Shown here: positions 1-12,700 of the stretch, piece by piece | How the letters are laid out: every line of letters starts with the position of its first letter | Numbering within the stretch: the stretch's first letter is position 1 | Assembly (NCBI RefSeq): GCF_020497125.1 | Contig: NC_059093.1 | Span: forward strand, 22,751,301 to 22,815,300 | Length of the DNA: 64,000 nucleotides | Direction: 5' to 3' | Source of the DNA: Mauremys mutica | Taxonomy: Eukaryota > Chordata > Testudines > Geoemydidae | Notes under the pieces: model-generated | The model's database searches: none | What the model was told of the DNA's origin: nothing | What the model saw: only the letters and a program-made list of their open reading frames with translations | Program-made: the position numbers and the translations under genes

Positions 1-674
1 CCAAGTCAGTCGACCCGGGCTCTGAGACTGGGCTGCCGCATTTTGTTTGTTTGTTTGTTTGTTTGCAGTGTAGATGTACCCTAAGTAATCTTTCGGCTCC
101 CACACCCAAATCTGGGCCTGTCCAGGGGGAGAACCAGCTATTGGTTCAAGTTAGAGCAGGCTAAGGGTTGCTCTTATTTGCACCTGCTTGTAATAAACTC
201 CTAGGAGCCATTATTGCAGTAAATATCTCCAAAGTATAGTGCGCTGTGTTCTGTCCCCTCCTGCTCCCTCTTCATGCCCTTCACAAATCTATTTCGCTGG
301 GGGGAATAGATGACAGAGTTGACTATGTTGGCTTTAAGCCATCTGAGGATTCCCCTACATGAAGGGAATCATGCACTAAAGCCAAGATTTTCAAAAATAG
401 GAGTCTAAAATGAGGCTTCTAACTGCTTACTAAATAAGTAGCCAGATTTTCCAAACTGCTGAGCATCCTAAAGTCTCTGTTGAATTCACGCCTGATGTTA
501 GGCATCTGTTTCTGGAAATCTTGGCCTTGGGGCAAAATTCTGTCTGCTTTGCTCTGGGAGGTGTGATGCTGTTTCCCATGTCAGGTCTGTCTCCTTCTCC
601 AGCGCCCAAACAACAGTGTCTGTTTAAAAGAACAAAGTTGCTCACACAGTTCTCTGTGACTTTCTCTGTTGCAG
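1..674. other. intron sequence upstream of first visible receptor exon
   Basis: No coding exon is recognisable here. A short (TTTG)n microsatellite lies at about 41-65. The stretch ends in a pyrimidine-rich tract and acceptor AG at 673-674. The receptor exons for the signal peptide and the first part of the ligand-binding domain must lie before the window. Confidence 0.7.
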
Positions 675-783
675 GATGTGCTCATAATACATGATAGAAG
701 AACTCTTGCTATTGCATGCTGCAGAGACAAAGATTTCTGCAATGAAAACCTTCACCCAACGCTGCCACCACTGAGAAATAGAG
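675..783 (+). CDS. BMPR1B-like exon: end of extracellular domain
   Basis: Reads D-V-L-I-I-H-D-R-R and then [19 protein letters not shown], the last Cys cluster of the activin-receptor-type ligand-binding fold followed by the LHPTLPPL juxtamembrane motif of BMPR1 receptors. Acceptor ttgcag is at 669-674 and donor gtaaga follows 783. It ends in phase 1 (the first base of an Asp codon). It seems to carry one extra residue before the CC pair compared with BMPR1B. Confidence 0.9.
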
Positions 784-3700
784 GTAAGAGGAAGAAGAAA
801 ATCTAGCCTTAAATCAGTAGGTCCATGTATTCCTAGAAAAGAAAAGAGAATTAGACGACCTGCATGGAAAAACAACGTTTTTTGTATCGTGTAGCTGTTC
901 TGGTAATATACAGAAACAGTATCAACTTGGTTGTTGCTGGTGTTTACCTCTGTTTGTATTCCCATCATGCCTACAGACATCAGTCAAGGATAAGAGACCT
1001 ATTCCCTAGGCACTGGGCGTAGTAAAAGAACGGTTCCTGCTCCAAAGAGCTCACGGTCTAGCTTGGGCTGGGGCAGGGACTATCTCTTACTTTGTACAGT
1101 GCTTAGCGGGGCAGCGGAGGTGACTTACTGAGGCCTCTGGGTGCTCATGCCATACAAATATAGAATAACAATCATGACTGGTGTCACGGAGTGTGGGGGG
1201 AGACCAGGCCCTGCACCCCGGCTCCCTGCGATTCACCATGACTCTCAGCCAGCCAGTAACACAGAAGGTTTATTTAGACAACAGGAACACAGTCCAAAAC
1301 AGGTCTTGCTGGTACAGACAACAGGACCCCCTTTAGTTAGGTCCATCTGGGGCCCCAGGGAGGCCACAGCCCCGGTGGGAAGCCCAAGCCCCGTCGGGTG
1401 CCCCCTCCATTTCCCAGCCAACTCCAAACTGAAACTCCCTCCAGCCTCTCACTCAGCCTCCCTCCGGCTCCTCCCCCAGCCTTTATGCCCTTTGTCCAGG
1501 TTCCTGGGCAGAGGTGTTACCTGGCCTCCAACCCCCCTCCTGGGTTTTCATGTTACATGCTCAGGTGTCCTCCCTTCCCCAATGCAGCCAGTCCCAGAAA
1601 AACTCCCCTGCAACCTTCCCAGGTCAATACTCCTCACTCAGCATTCTCATAATACAGCAAGAACATTCCCACTTCGTCACAAATGCTCTCTGTCGTTGCA
1701 AAAGATTGTAGTTTGTAGCTACACAACAGTTTCCGAATGACACTTGGGACCAGATTCTCAGCTGCTATAAATCAGTGTAGTGCCACTGAAGCCAGTGGAA
1801 CTAATGACGATTTATAGCCGCTGATAATCTGGCCCTCTGAGAATAAGGTCTAGGCATCGCCATGACCTCTGTGTTTCAGAGCTATAGAACAAACAATAGA
1901 GTAACACTCTGCACAAAAGCATGTCCAGTTTGGGTTGGAAGTTGGACAATATTTGTTTTTTTAAAATACAGCAGTTCCTGGGTAAGCACGACATTTATAG
2001 ACATTGGCATAGCCTCCATGGTGCCTGTAAATGTGAGTGTCCGGGGCTCAACCCTCCACGGGGAGGAGGGGAGCCACACCGGCCTGTGGTTCTTACTCGG
2101 CTTCTGCCCTGTTCCTTCAAAGCTGAGCAACAGTACAAAAAGACAGTTAGGGCTCAGGCCTTCTGCTGCAAGGCTGAGCAACAATATAAACAGTTCAGGA
2201 AGGCCCAGGCCCTTTGGGGCAGGGGCTGGGCAGCAAACAGTACAAAGTGGCTCAGGCCCTTTGGTGCAGGGGCTGCGCAGCAAACAGTACAAAATGACCC
2301 AGGCCCTTTGGGGCAGGGGCTGCGCAGCAAACAGTACAAAATGGCCCAGGCCCTTTGGGGCAGGGGCTGAGCAGCAAGCAGTTTAGGAAGGCCCAGGCCC
2401 TGGATTAGGGCGAGGCAACAACAATTAGGGCTCAGGCCCGTAGGTGCAGGGGCTGAGCACTGGGGTGAGGGGGAAAACTGCCACCCGCAAGTGGGGTGGC
2501 AGGGGGGACGCAGGCCCACCCATTCCACTGCGTCCCGGCCCGGGGCCCTAGGCAGCGGCTATGACCGCTGACGGTCAGTGGGGCTCCTGACCGCAACACA
2601 CTGATATGGGCATTGTTTCATCAGCAGCCTGACTGAGGTCGGCTTCCCCCGGGCCACTTCCAATTTCCCCCTCGGGGCCTACCTGGTCCGCAGCGTCCGC
2701 TCCCGGGAAGTCCAACAGCATGGGCTCCTCGCAGCCCGGGCTGGGGGGTAGATCCGGCAGTTCCTCGGGGAAGTCCGGCCAATTCTGCTCCGGGGGCTCC
2801 TCGGGGTAACAACAAGGGAGCGGGGTAGTCTCTGGCGGCTCCTCCTCGTATGTGGCGCGGGGAAGCTCCGGCGGGTCCTCCCAGTAGCGAGCAAGGGGAA
2901 GCTCCGGCCAGTCTGGGCAACGGCTCTGGGCCCCAGCGGCTTCCCAGTCCCGAGCTCTCTCGGGCAAGTCTGCTCCCGGCGGTGGCTGAGCTCCGACTGA
3001 GCTCTGATGGCCGGCTTTTATGCTTCCGGGTCGCCGCCTGACCCTCTGAGGGGCGGGCTCACTGCTCTGTAGCCCCGCCCTTTCCGGTGTCCAGGGCTCA
3101 ACCCTCCCCGGGGAGGAGGGGAGCCACACCGGCCTGTTACAGTGCCCTATACAGGGGCCCGCCAACCCTCCACCTTCTTACCACTGGTGACGGCTAGCTG
3201 GAACTTTGCTCGCTCTTGCAGCAAGCCTTGCAGTGTCTCGTCTAAGTGTATATAGTTGTTTCCTCGCTCATAGTTTAGAGTTAGTGTTAGTTCTAGATAG
3301 TTAATAGTTGTTGGGGGGCTTTCCCCCAACATACTCGTCATCCCGCTGGGGCATGCCCAGGTCCCCAGGGTTTAAACTCTGCATGGACTGCGTGAAGTTT
3401 ATACCGAAGAGTGACCTGCACTCATCCTGCTTGAGGTGCCTCGGGGAGAGCCACCAAAGAGACCGGTGCAGTATCTGCAGGGGATTCCGTCCCAGAACTC
3501 TTAAGGACAGAGAGCAGAGACTCAGAGTGCTCTTGACGGAGGCGGCTTTACAGCCACACTTGGACCCTGAGCCTGCTTATCCGGCGCCCAGCACCTCATC
3601 CTTGGTGCACAGCGCTCCGGCACCGCTAACGAGACAGGAGGCCCAGTCTAAGACCTCTAAGTCCCAGCACCAGAGAGAATCGGAACATAGAAAATCGGCC

Positions 3701-6700
3701 TCCATGCAGCATCGATCACCATCTCCAGTGCCCGCGAAAAAGAATAGGCCGGTGAGGGACCGATCACCCCACCAGGACCTTAAAGGCCGGCAGCATCCAC
3801 GACTGCGGTTGGACAAGCCGAGCCACAACCGCACTCTCACAAGGTCCTGTTAACTCCTGCCCCGGTGGGGGTGCGGTCGAGTCCGGACCAGTCTAGATCC
3901 CCGGACCTCACTGAGAATGTGCGTCCCCCATCGAGGCCGGAGGCGTTCGAGGTGGCCTCTGACTTATTAAGCCTCCCGGTGCCAGCCTCCCCGCGCCTGT
4001 GGAAAGAGCCTCTAGACACGGCCCTACCCCCGATTCAATCAAGGGGCAAGCAGGCCAGGTTGTTGCCCCAGTCCCCAACCTGTGCCGCTCCGGCAGCACC
4101 GGCGCAGAGAGAGCACTCCCTGGCCTCACAGCACCACTCCCCGGTGACAGTGGTTACTGCTCCCCCTCGGTCCTCCTATTCAGAGACCTCGGACTCGAAG
4201 GCGGAATCCTACCGCTCCAGTAGGTGAAGGAACAGGAGGTCGGCTTCTCAGGCAAGCCAATGACCTTACCCGGCGCAGTGGCAGCAACAGTGGCAACCGC
4301 CGTCCCAGTGGCCATTCTGGACTCCCTAGGCCTACCATCAGTGTCTGGGACATGTGCATGGTCCGTGCTCCAGGTCTGTGTCGGTCTCCTCGACATCCGT
4401 GGCTCTGGCGCAAATGCCTCCACCACCGGCACCGCTGTCTGACAGGAGTGTCCCACAACAGAACCCGGCATCGCCTAATCAGACACTAGCACCGACAGAG
4501 ACCATGTTTCCGATGCCGCAGGCACTGCCCAGCATGCCTCGTTGTTTGGTGTTGGCCCTGGTACCGGCCACGGTGCTGCATCCTACATCGGCACCAGCCA
4601 TGCAACCAGAATACCGTGTGCCGCAGAGCCCTGCAGAGGCTGAGGGTACAAAGGAAGGTCCTTTGCAGGTGGTGATCTCCTCTTCCTCGCCAGATGAGGC
4701 GCTTGTGGGGCAGCACGAGCCCTAGAGGACAACCAGGTGCTTCAGCAGCTACTTAAGCATGACGCTCAGAGCCTGGCGATCCAAGCGGAGGAGATCAAGG
4801 TGGATGTAGATCCGGTAGTGGATATCCTGTCCCCTTCGGGCCCGTCTAGGCTTGCCCTACCATTGATCAAAACGCTAGCTGATACGTCCTGCACCTTGTG
4901 GCAGATGCCAGCTTCATTGGCCCCTACGACCAAAAAGACAGAGAGACGCTACTTTGTACCCTCCAAGGGCCATGAGTACCTATATACCCACCCTCCCTCG
5001 GACTCTCTGGTTGTGGATGCGGCCAACCAAAGGGAGCATCAGGGGTTCCAAGGGTCTACACCGAAGAACAGGGAGGCCAAGAAGTTGGACCTCTTTGGTA
5101 GAAAGGTGTACTCAACGGGGGCTCTGCAACTACGTATAGCCAACCAACAGGCTATAGTGAGCCGGTACGGCCATAACACGTGCTCGGCCTTGTCCAAGTT
5201 CGCTGAACTCTTCCCCAGGAATCGCAAACAGAATTTTCCTCTCTGGTAGAGGGGGGGAAGCTAATATCCTGGGCATCCCTCCAAGCAGACCTGGATGTGG
5301 TGGACGCAGCCTCCCGCACGCTGGCAACCGGGCTGGTCATGCAGTGGGGAGCCTGGCTTCAGGCCTTCCACATGAGGTCCAACAGACCATCCAGGACCTC
5401 CCCTTCGAGGGGCCCATGCTCTTCTCTGAGAAGATGGACAAGAGGCTCCATAGCCTAAAGGACTCAAGGACTACCTTACGCTCCCTAGGCCTGCACACCC
5501 CAGCCACTCAACGCAGGCAATTCAGGCCGCAGCCAGCTCCGCGGCCGTACCAGCCCCAGAACCACCCAGAGCCCTCGCGTAGACGAAGCAGAAAAAGCAG
5601 AAGGAGGCAACGACAGACCTCTGGCCAGTCGTCCAGCCAGCCGCGGCTCTGTCGGGGCCTAGACCCCAAATTAGATTGTGCGGTTGAGGACGACCTACCA
5701 GTCAGGACTCTGGATCCTACCAACCATGCCTTTTCATCACATCTGTCCCCCTTCTATCGTGCCTGGTCCTGAATCACATTGGACAGTTGGGTGCTCCGCA
5801 CGGTAGATAGGGGATATTCTATCCAATTCTCCTCTCCTGCCTCACCAGCCCCCCTCCCCATCCCCCTTCAGGGAACCCTCTCAGGAGCAACTTGTAATTC
5901 AGGAAGTGCAGTCCCTCCTCGTAGTAGGGGCAGTGGAGGAAGTTCCTCAGGAACTCAGGGACAGGGGTTTTTACTCCCAGTATTTCCTAATACCGAAGGC
6001 AAAAGGGAGGGACTCAGACCCATTCTGGACTTGCGGCGTCTGAACAAGTTTGTAAAGAAGCTCAAGTTCTGTATGGTCTCCCTGTTCTCCATCATCCCTT
6101 CCATGGATCCAGGAGACTGGTACGCCGTCCTCAACTTGTAGGACTCATAGACTTTAAGGTCAGAAGGGACCATTATGATCATCTAGTCTGACCTCCTGCA
6201 CAATGCAGGCCACATAATCTCACCCATCCACTTCTATAACAAACCCCTAGCCTATGTCTGAGTCATTGAAGTCCCCAAATTGCGGTTTGAAGACCTCAAG
6301 CTGCAGAGAACCCTCCAGCAAGTGACCCGTGACCCGTGCCCCATGCTGCAGAGGAAGGCGAAAAACCTCCAGGGCCTCTGCCAATCTGCCCTGGAGGAAA
6401 ATTCCTTCCCGACCCCAAATATGGCGATCAGCTAAACCCTGAGCATGTGGGCAAGACTCACCAGCCAGCACCCAGGAAAGAATTCTCTGCAGTAACTCAG
6501 ATCCCAACCCATCTAACATCCCATCACAGACCACTGGGCATACACATCCATATTACAATAATCCCTCAGCACAGACGTTATCTCAGGTTCGTTGTGGGCA
6601 ACACCCATTTCCAGTTCGCAGTCCTGCCTTTCGGCCTGTCAGCGGCCCCAAGGGTCTTCACAAAGTGCATGGCAGTTGTAGCAGCTTTCCTGCGCAAGCA

Positions 6701-9700
6701 CGGAATCCCGGTGTTTCCCTACCTGGACAATTGGCTCATCCAAAGCACAGGTGGACGCTCAGGTGGTCTTTATCAGACAGACCTTCCTCGAGCTTGGTCT
6801 CCTGTTGAACGAGGCCAAGTCTACCCTGTCTCCTGTCCAATGGATAGAGTTCATAGGGGCAGTTCTGGACTCGACGCAGGCCAGAGCATACCTACTGGAG
6901 GACAGGTTTCGGTCCATCTCCGACATCATCCTTGGTCTCTGCCGTTTCCCGACCACCACAGCGAGGAACTGCCTCAAGTTGCTGGGACATATGGCTGTGT
7001 GCACCTACGTGGTGAGCCATGCCAGGCTCAGGCTGCACCCTCTTCAGTCCTTGTTAGCGACTGTGTACCGACCAACCAGGGACGCACTGGTCTCGGTGGT
7101 GATGCTTCCTCGAGTGGTGCTGGGTTCCCTCCAGTGGTGGCTCGACCCACGGGTGGTCTGTGAGGGAATACCCTTCGCCAGCCCTCAGCCAGCCCTTTCC
7201 TTGGTGACAGACATGTCGGATCTGGGGTGCGGGGCGCATCTCGGGAATCTCAGGACCCAAGGCCTTTGGTCCCCAGAGGACCTCTCCCTACACATCAATG
7301 TCAGGGAGCTATGGGCTGTTCGCCTTGCCTGCCTCACTTTCAGATCTCGATTGGTGGGCAGGTGCATTGCAGTCCTCATGGCCAATACCTCAGCGATGTT
7401 CTATATCAACAAATGGGGGTACACGCTCCTCTCCCCTGTGCCGGGAAGCCCCTGCATTATGAGACTTTTGCGTACAGAACACAATTCACCTAACAGAACG
7501 GCCTGGTGGATGCCCTCAGCGACTCATTCCATGGTGACGAGTGGTCCCTTTGCCAAGACGTGGCATGCTCAATCTTCCGTCTCTGGGGTTATCCCCATAT
7601 AGATCTGTTTGCCTCGAGGGACAATAGGAAGTGTCGACAGTTCTGCTCCCTCATGGGGTGCAGTCCAGGGTCTCTAACTGATGCCTTCCTCCTCTTCTGG
7701 AAAAGTGGTCTGCTTTACGCCTTCCCTCAGATCCCCATGGTCCACAGGGTACAGATACGCAGGGATCATGCTCGCGTCGTACTGATAGCGCTGGCGTGGC
7801 CGCACCACCATCGGTACAAGTCACTGCTGCACATGTCCATGCAGGCGCTCCTCACGGTGCCCCTTCTCCCACACCTGATCACGCAGGATCAGGGCCACCT
7901 CTGCCACCCGAACCTGGAGTCGCTCTACCTCACAGCCTGGATGCTCCGCTCAGCAGGTCAGACAAGTCCTCAGTAGCAGAAAACCTTCCACCAGGGCCAC
8001 GTACATGGCCAAGTGGAAACATTTTTCCATCTGGGCTAAACAGCAGGGACAAACTCCATTGCTCGCCCTGATCCCTTTCATCCTTGATTACCTACTCCAG
8101 TTGAGACAGTGGGGACTTTCCCTCTCTTTGGTTCTGGTCCACTTGGTGGCCAGGTCCGTGTTCCACCCAGGAGCTGAAGGTGGTTCAGTCTTTGCAAACC
8201 CATTGTTTTGTCACTTCCTCAAGGGCCTGGATAGGCTGTTCCCGCATACTCAACAACCAGTCCCGGCTTGGGACCTTAATTTGGTCCTCTCCGCCCTCAT
8301 GGGGCCCCTTTCAAGCAACTGGCTATGTGCTCTTTGCTATATCTCTCCTATAAATTCGCATTCCTCATGGCTATCACCTCGGCCAGGAGAGTATTGGAAC
8401 TCAGAGCACTGACATTCGAGCCTCTATAAACTGTCTTCCACAAAGACAAAGTCCAACTCAGGCCACACCCAGTGTTCCTTCTGAAGGTGGTCTCCCAATT
8501 CCACATGTGTCAGGACATTTTTCTCCACACTCCTCCAACGCAGAGTGTAGGCTGCATTCCCTGGATGTTCGCAGGGCCCTGGCATTCTATATTGAACAAA
8601 CTAAACCATTCAGGAAATCAACCCAACTCTTTGTAGCTGTGGTTGACAGGATGAAGGGGCTTCCTGTCTCTTCCCAGCGTATCTCCTCATGGATCACGGC
8701 TTGCATTTGTGAATGCTACAACCAGGCCAAGGTGCCTGCCCCACCAATCACAGCCCACTCCACAAGGGCACAGGCCTCCTGCGCGGCGTTCCTGGCTCAG
8801 GTCCCAACATAGGAGGTATGCAGGGCTGCCACATGGTCTCAATTCACACATTCACGTCACACTATGCCATCATGCACCAGGCCAAAAACGATGCAGCCTT
8901 CAGCAGGGCGGTGCTCCAATCGGCAGTGAACTCTGACCCCACCACCTAAACTCAGGCTTGTGAGTCACCTGCTTGGAATGCACATGAACAATCACTCGAA
9001 GAAAAAAAACCTGGTTACTCGCCTTTTTGTAACTGTTGTTCTTCAAGATGCGGTGTTCATGTCCATTCCAATACCCACCCTCCTGCCCCTCTGTCGGAGA
9101 GCCGGCAAGAAGGAACTGAGGGGGTGGAGGGTTGGCGAGCCCCTTTCTAAAGTTGGGCCCCTTATAAAGGGCCTTATTTTAAGAGTTGCAGAGCACTTGC
9201 AGCTCCTTTTAACTTCTGTAAAAGTTGAGGATGCCCAGCACTTTTATTCAAGTGTCTAAATAGGGATTTTAGGTGCCTGACGGGTACCCAAGTTTGGAAA
9301 TGTTGGCCACAGTGTATAGAAATCTAACCACTCTTCCTTGCAGAATCCTCTTCAGCGTTTTATTTTTATACAGTTTTATACACACATAATCCATTAATAA
9401 TACTAAAGAAGAGGGAATCTAATTGTGAGTTCATTACAGTATCTGATGGGGGTAACTCCATTTACCTGAACAGAGTCACTTCTTGGTTTCCTCTGGTGTA
9501 AGCAAGATCAGAACTGAGCCCTGTGTGTGTGGCACTCAACACTCATTGTGCTAAAGAAGCACACAAACGGCCAGGCCAGTTTTTATGGTAACATGTTCTA
9601 TGAAACCAGAACCCCCTTGCTGCAAACGTATTTTCCTAGTCTCCAAAGTATGAAGAATTCTCCCCCTATCATCTGCAGACTCTGTTTAGCCTCTCCTGAG

Positions 9701-12700
9701 CTAATAGACAGTGACAGCTTCAACTGTTCCAAGCCACCTTTAGAGGGAAATGACTGGCAGACCCAGACTGCTAACAAACCATGAAATAGCAGCTTGGCCC
9801 CCTGAGCTGCCACCTCTTTCACAGAGAGAACTGGACTCCCCAGCGGGCTCTCAGTTTCAGCTCCCAGTACACACAGAGAGATAGTCCAGGTAGAAATCTG
9901 CTGCTCCAATGAGAATGATGTGCTCTAGTTTTTTTCCTGATAGGCTCTGTGTCAGTGTCTCCTTTCAAAGGCGATGGCCAGGGCTTGAATGTTTACATTG
10001 TTAATGCTCCAGGATCAGGTAATGTCAGGTTAAAACATGACCAATGTGCCCACAAGGCAGATAATGGTAGGTCATCTCTGCTCATGATGGGAAGGGGAGG
10101 GAAGGAAAGAGTTGGAAGCAAAGGTGGGAGAGGGAACTGGATCTTTAAAAGAAAAGTGCATGACAGTAAGCCAAGATTCCCCTAGGATCCTCTTTGTCTC
10201 ATTACCCTAGTACAGGGGTAGGCAACCTATGGCACGTGTGCCGAAGGCGAAACGCAGGCTGAGTTTCACACTGCCCGGGTCCTGGCCACTGGTCCAGGGG
10301 GCTCTGCATTTTAATTTAATTTTAAATGAAGCTTCTTAAACATTATGAACACCTTATTTACTTTACATACAACAATAGTTTAGTTATATCTGATATACTT
10401 ATAGAAAGAGATCGTCTAAAAGCGTTCACATGTATTACTGGCACGCAAACCCTAAATTAGAGTGAATAAATGAAGACTCGGCACACCACTTCTGAAAGGT
10501 TGCTGACTCGTGCCCTCGTAAATCTGAAACATAATAGTGTTAATCCAGGGTGAGCCAATAAGGCTAGAATTGTCACAGTTTACTGTGTATTCAGCATTTG
10601 TGTGAAAGATGCAAGACAATCAGATGGTGAGGACTTGAGAAAATCTCATCTTTATCTGCATAAGAGTGACCACCAGGCTGGGGGTGGGGAGTGTGCTAAA
10701 GTATCACAGTTTGAGACTCTGTAGTTTTAAAAGAAAATGGCGCAGGATTTCTTCAGTTTTCAGCATGAGAATATGCACGACAGTCCAACACGTGTTTGAA
10801 ATGCGGGTACAAATGTGGAGATGACAGCTAAATTTTAGAGCAGAAAATGGGTATAGCGTGCAAGGATTAATTCAAACTTTTCAGTTATTTTTATATAATC
10901 ACAATTCTTACCTGTTGCTTGGTAACGTTGCATTTTGAAGTGGTTTTAAAGAATGGCTCATCTGCAGTGATACATTTTCCCACAAGTGCAAGAATAAAAA
11001 ACAAATAATTTTTCCTGCTAAAGTGCTGTGTGAGAGAGAGATCCTTACATTGATGTAAATATAACGGTAAGGACCTTAGCTCTATGCCCTAGCAGGGATT
11101 AGACATCCCTTGTATGTCTTCTGTGCTAGGGTAGAGACAGTTGGGTATAGGAATTGCTTTTGTTAAGACTCTCAGTTTTCTGAAATTAATAAAAGTGAAT
11201 TAAGATAAAGAGGCACCAAACAGGACAAAGTCTGTGTCCCAGCTGACAAGATATGTAAGATACAGGAGTATAAATCCCAGGTTTGAGGCGGTGGGGGTTA
11301 GTGGACTAAATACTCCCTTGCAAACTCAGTCACAAGCGCCAGAGTCACCAGTGAGAGCTTTGTCTGAGTAAAGACTGCAGGGTCAGTCAGGCCCTTGATT
11401 GCTGTTCCATGTGCTGCGTTTGCCTTGTTCAACAAGGGCTAAAGACGGAACACCTCAAATGGGTCTGAAATCAAGTGCTGTGTTACACAATGCTGCAGTA
11501 GAAAAGAAGGGGAACAATTCTCTTACTTAATAGAGTTATAAATTCTTGTGTGTCTTTTTACATGGGAAACTAACCCCAGGAAGGCAGAATGCATGTTAAA
11601 CCCAATCTAATGTGAAAGACATCTCAGGTGTGAGAGAGCAGCGTTGGCTTCTAAGACAAAACCACAGCCATTGTACAAAGCTTTTTTTGATTTTTTTAAA
11701 CCAGATTTTGTTGAAGGAAACGTTCGCCATAGGGCCTTGCTGATCTCAGTGACCGTTTGCAATATACTCCTGGTACTTCTCATCATATTCTGGTACTTCA
11801 GGTAAGTCGGAAGTATTTCAACTTTGTCTGCTTCAGAATTCTTCCTAACATCACTCCCCCTGCCCTGCGGCTTATGAACTGTAAAATTAAAAAATTAACA
11901 GGAGGGAACTGGGGAACAATTAAAAACACATTGTTTTTATTATAGGGAAAAATTGTATATGTTGTTAATGTTAAAATCACAAAGGCATCAATATAATGTC
12001 CCATAAAATAGTTGGTCTTTTGTATAGCATCCTTTGTAGAAAGGATGTCCTAAAAAGCTTTCCAGTGGGAAACAACACAGAGTAGTATACAGTGAAAATT
12101 AAAGAAAACAATGGTGCAAAGACACGCTGTAGTAAATAAAGCTCACAACCCTTGTACACAAGGTTGACACAAATTCACAAACTCTACCCAAAGAGGCAGG
12201 GAGATTCAGAAAGCACAGGTAAATTCACAACAATACCTTTCGTTGGTCATAAAAGACCCACAACATTCATAACTAAAAGGTGAGGGATTTACTGCATCTC
12301 TCTTTTTAGGACTATTCTCTGAATTAGGGGTTTAAAGTTGGTACTTGGCTATGCAAAATTATGCTGGATTCCCCAGCAGGATGATTGTCAGCCCCTTTCA
12401 TAGACCGAAAGCATTCTGATGTTGCGAATAGATCAGAAAATAGTTGTTGATGAGTTTAGCTCGTACTTTGGGTAATTGCTGGAGACTTCTGAATGACTAA
12501 AAATTAAATGTGAGTAGCGTATTCTATATAGCATCCGTTCCTCATTGTACTGTCAACTAATTTAATTTTCGCTAAAATCGTAGGCATAAAAGGCAAGCAA
12601 CCAGAACTCGTTTCAGCATTGGACTTGAACAGGATGAGACTTACTTTCCTCCAGGGGAAACCCTGAAAGACTCAATTGAACGGTCTCAGAGCACAGGAAG

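Larger units (their letters stand above)
3139..9165 (+). mobile_element. DIRS-type tyrosine-recombinase retrotransposon, decayed
   Basis: A roughly 6-kb element on the plus strand with, in order, a gag-like zinc-finger protein, reverse transcriptase, RNase H and tyrosine recombinase, the layout of DIRS elements. The ends are inverted, not direct, repeats: GCCCGCCAACCCTCCACC near 3152 matches the reverse complement of GGTGGAGGGTTGGCGAGC near 9124. Stops and frameshifts break every ORF, and a CR1 fragment sits within the reverse transcriptase. It lies in the first visible intron of the BMP receptor gene, in the same direction. It is not expected to be mobile. Confidence 0.88.

Noticed and set aside
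1141..1740. 199-codon plus-strand ORF
   Set aside because: Lies across an LTR whose other copy is rearranged; not conserved as protein.
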